Made by a program: the position numbers and the translations under genes. Source: Candidatus Nanoarchaeia archaeon (lineage in GTDB: Archaea > Nanobdellota > Nanobdellia > Tiddalikarchaeales > Tiddalikarchaeaceae). Taken from it: 6,554 nucleotides of DNA. The stretch spans positions 1-6,554 of the forward strand of contig JAQVLH010000062.1 in NCBI GenBank assembly GCA_028704265.1, given 5' to 3'. Each line of letters opens with the position of its first letter. Position 1 is the stretch's first letter. Of this stretch, positions 5,116 to 6,554 are shown piece by piece. Under the pieces are notes generated by a model that made no database searches, was not told the origin of the DNA, and saw only the letters and a list, made by a program, of their open reading frames with translations.

Positions 5116-6554
5116 TCAACAGCTACCTAATCTAAAATCCCCATTGCAACATGAATGAGTGCCATTAGTAAAATTATCTAATACTCCATCATCTCCGCAA
5201 CAGTATTTTCCACTTCCTAAAGTTATTACATTAGAAAAATAATTAAAACCACTATAACCCGAACCTGCATTAGCATTAACAATATCTAAAGTAGTGGTAT
5301 TGTCAAAGTCTAATATTTTAATATCCCTAGGAGAATTTCCAGTAATTAAAGTATTATATAATGAAAAATTTCTTCCTGTTCCATTATTTTTCATAATATA
5401 AATAAATCCTGGCCAGCCCGAACCAGTTAATGAAACATCATCATAACCATCAGAATCAATATCTCCAATAGCCAAATCATCCAAAGTTGTCGGCAAAGAA
5501 TAATAAAAAATATCTGAAAAATAGCCTGAACCATTATTATATAAAATAAATAAGCCTGCAGAATTATATAAAGGCAATAAAATATCATTATAAGAATCTT
5601 TATCAATGTCATAAAAATATATGTCATGAAAATTATGAGTTGAACCTAATAATGAATAAGTATTAATAGTCATATTTGTATCAAAGTTTCCGCTTCCATT
5701 ATTATAATAAATAATAATTTGATTCCACCTTCCAATCATTAAATCGATATACCCATCTTCATTTACATCACCAAGCCCTAATGAATTAATTTGTCCTCCA
5801 TAATCATAAAAATAAGTTTTATTTGACAAAAACCCATTATTTACATTTTCATGTATAGAAAAATAATAATAAGATATCATAATTGCGTCTTTATCGCCAT
5901 CAGAATCAATGTCTGCACATTTAATATTTAAGGGGCTGCCTTCTACTGTAGTTGAATTTATTTCCACATAATTTCCATTTCCATCATTTTGAAGAAAAAA
6001 TAAATCCTTATATGTGCTTCCTCTCACTACAGCAATATCCATATCACCATCACTATCTAAATCAGATAAATGGTGAATTGCATGGACATATTTACTATAA
6101 GCTTGTGAATAGAAAGTGTCATTGCCATAATTTTTGTAAATATACAGCCAAGAATTAATCCCTGAAATAACAACGTCATTATCATCATCTGAATCCACAT
6201 CCCCTGAAGACAATTCTGTGGGATTTGGTGACATTGAATAAGTTGTCCTTATAAAATTTTGAGAATTATTAAACCAAGTGTAATTATAAAACAAACAAAT
6301 ATCTGAGCTATTATCAATTTCTTCATTAACAACAACACTGTTAAAACAGAAATTATTTGTTGACCCTATTGTTCCATTATAGAAATATTCATTTAAATCA
6401 TCACCGCAGCAACCGCATTTTGTATATTCATTAAAATTATTAACCTCATTAAACCAAGTATTAGTGCAATTAATTTCATATTCACTACACACATAAACAA
6501 ATCCGCTATTTTCAGTATTAAGATTAGCAGGACTTGAAGCTTGCACAGTTTTTC
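5116..6554 (-). CDS. Surface protein with pilin-module remnant and seven FG-GAP/VCBS propeller repeats, 5' end outside window
   Basis: The frame is open from the window edge to the TGA at 5116, so the true start lies outside. Numbering here counts the Val codon at 6546 as residue 1. Residues 1-16, with K-T just before, match the end of the pilin module of the gene starting at 5078, so this is probably also a pilin-like protein. Residues 17-105 are rich in Cys, Asn and Tyr. Seven acidic repeats follow at 116, 162, 212, 260, 313, 362 and 413, each based on D-x-D-x-D-x-x-x-D, spaced 46-53 residues. This is the FG-GAP/VCBS pattern of a seven-bladed beta-propeller with Ca2+ loops; the last repeat (DFDNTTTLD) is degenerate. 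The tail (449-476) has five Cys, and CCGDD occurs both here (449-453) and before the propeller (46-50). An extracellular binding role is likely; the ligand is unknown. The GTG at 6546 is not a real start. Confidence 0.87.
   Translation of the reverse strand, partial: KTVQASSPANLNTENSGFVYVCSEYEINCTNTWFNEVNNFNEYTKCGCCGDDLNEYFYNGTIGSTNNFCFNSVVVNEEIDNSSDICLFYNYTWFNNSQNFIRTTYSMSPNPTELSSGDVDSDDDNDVVISGINSWLYIYKNYGNDTFYSQAYSKYVHAIHHLSDLDSDGDMDIAVVRGSTYKDLFFLQNDGNGNYVEINSTTVEGSPLNIKCADIDSDGDKDAIMISYYYFSIHENVNNGFLSNKTYFYDYGGQINSLGLGDVNEDGYIDLMIGRWNQIIIYYNNGSGNFDTNMTINTYSLLGSTHNFHDIYFYDIDKDSYNDILLPLYNSAGLFILYNNGSGYFSDIFYYSLPTTLDDLAIGDIDSDGYDDVSLTGSGWPGFIYIMKNNGTGRNFSLYNTLITGNSPRDIKILDFDNTTTLDIVNANAGSGYSGFNYFSNVITLGSGKYCCGDDGVLDNFTNGTHSCCNGDFRLGSC
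5284..6201 (-). repeat. Seven FG-GAP/VCBS repeats forming a predicted beta-propeller
   Basis: The acidic loops, in order, are DVDSDDDND, DLDSDGDMD, DIDSDGDKD, DVNEDGYID, DIDKDSYND, DIDSDGYDD and DFDNTTTLD, usually followed by a short hydrophobic strand. Between loops are turns such as NNGSGNF and NNGTGRNF, as in VCBS units. Seven units of about 50 residues equal one closed integrin-alpha-like propeller. Six loops keep most of the Ca2+-coordinating Asp positions; the seventh has lost the central ones. Confidence 0.9.
6499..6552 (-). repeat. End of shared pilin module, copy in FG-GAP propeller gene
   Basis: This is the first part of the upstream gene visible in the window and pairs with 4665-4718. 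The two further bases before the window edge also match the Gly codon before KTV in the other gene. The edge therefore falls inside the common module, and about 120 codons of pilin N-terminus should lie just outside. Confidence 0.75.

Noticed and set aside
414..5627. Short minus-strand frames at 414-596 and 5427-5627
   Set aside because: Both lie in a shifted frame inside long genes with clear domain structure and have low-complexity Ile/Leu/Met-rich translations.
5952..6158. Plus-strand open frame rich in His and Tyr
   Set aside because: It is antisense to the acidic Asp repeats of the propeller; the His codons are the complement of Asp-rich coding in another frame.
3885..6201. Tandem DNA repeats or a CRISPR-like array
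   Set aside because: The periodicity (75 bases, and about 150 bases) is at protein level in DUF285 and FG-GAP domains; the DNA units are diverged and have no constant repeat/spacer form.
6544..6546. GTG at 6546 as the start of the propeller gene
   Set aside because: The frame stays open to the window edge, and the bases before it match the coding sequence of the pilin module in the neighbouring gene. It is an internal Val.
3675..6554. Diversity-generating retroelement acting on the adhesive heads
   Set aside because: Considered because the two heads differ on a common base, but no reverse transcriptase and no template/variable repeat pair with adenine-specific changes are visible; the heads belong to different folds, not variants of one.

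Overview
The window looks like part of an archaeal chromosome, most plausibly from a DPANN lineage of the Woesearchaeota/Pacearchaeota type. That lineage is inferred from style, not proven. The evidence is an archaeal Cbf5 with its PUA domain, an MJ0882-type methyltransferase, a Trm112-like zinc protein, a type IV pilin N-terminus of the archaeal form, TATA boxes at leaderless spacing, very AT-rich DNA, and secreted proteins rich in Asn, Tyr and N-X-S/T sequons. All six genes lie on the minus strand, so transcription runs from high to low coordinates. Coding density is very high; the longest gap is 67 bases, and no stretch over 300 bases lacks a gene.

Reading in the direction of transcription: (1) 6554-5116 is a partial gene, cut by the window edge, for a surface protein. 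It has the end of a pilin-like module, a Cys-rich linker, seven FG-GAP/VCBS repeats (a predicted seven-bladed, Ca2+-binding beta-propeller) and a Cys-rich tail. (2) 5078-3675 is a complete 467-residue protein: a type IV pilin N-terminal module, a PKD-like WGDG domain, then BspA-like (DUF285) repeats with an exact 25-residue period. (3) 3607-1897 is a tight three-gene cluster: cbf5 (H/ACA pseudouridine synthase), an MJ0882/RsmC-like SAM methyltransferase starting 3 bases later, and a 53-residue Trm112-like protein overlapping the methyltransferase by 20 bases. (4) 1860-1 is a partial gene for a secreted modular protein: Sec signal peptide, two related beta-sandwich repeats, an archaeal Ig-like domain, FnIII, then a coiled coil running off the window.

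The main point of interest is the pair of neighbouring genes at 3675-5078 and 5116-6554. They are related at the end of their N-terminal pilin module (11 of 18 residues identical, 23 of 28 bases over one stretch) but then carry entirely different predicted ligand-binding domains. This fits a set of pilus-anchored adhesins made by changing the head on a common pilin base. The second point is the translationally coupled methyltransferase/Trm112-like pair, which suggests a catalytic subunit with its zinc-binding activator acting on RNA or translation factors next to Cbf5.

Initiation signals differ by position. The genes at 1860 and 5078 have a TATA-like box about 26-30 bases before the ATG and no Shine-Dalgarno (SD), as in leaderless mRNAs. 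The two internal operon genes have clear SD sequences inside the preceding reading frame.
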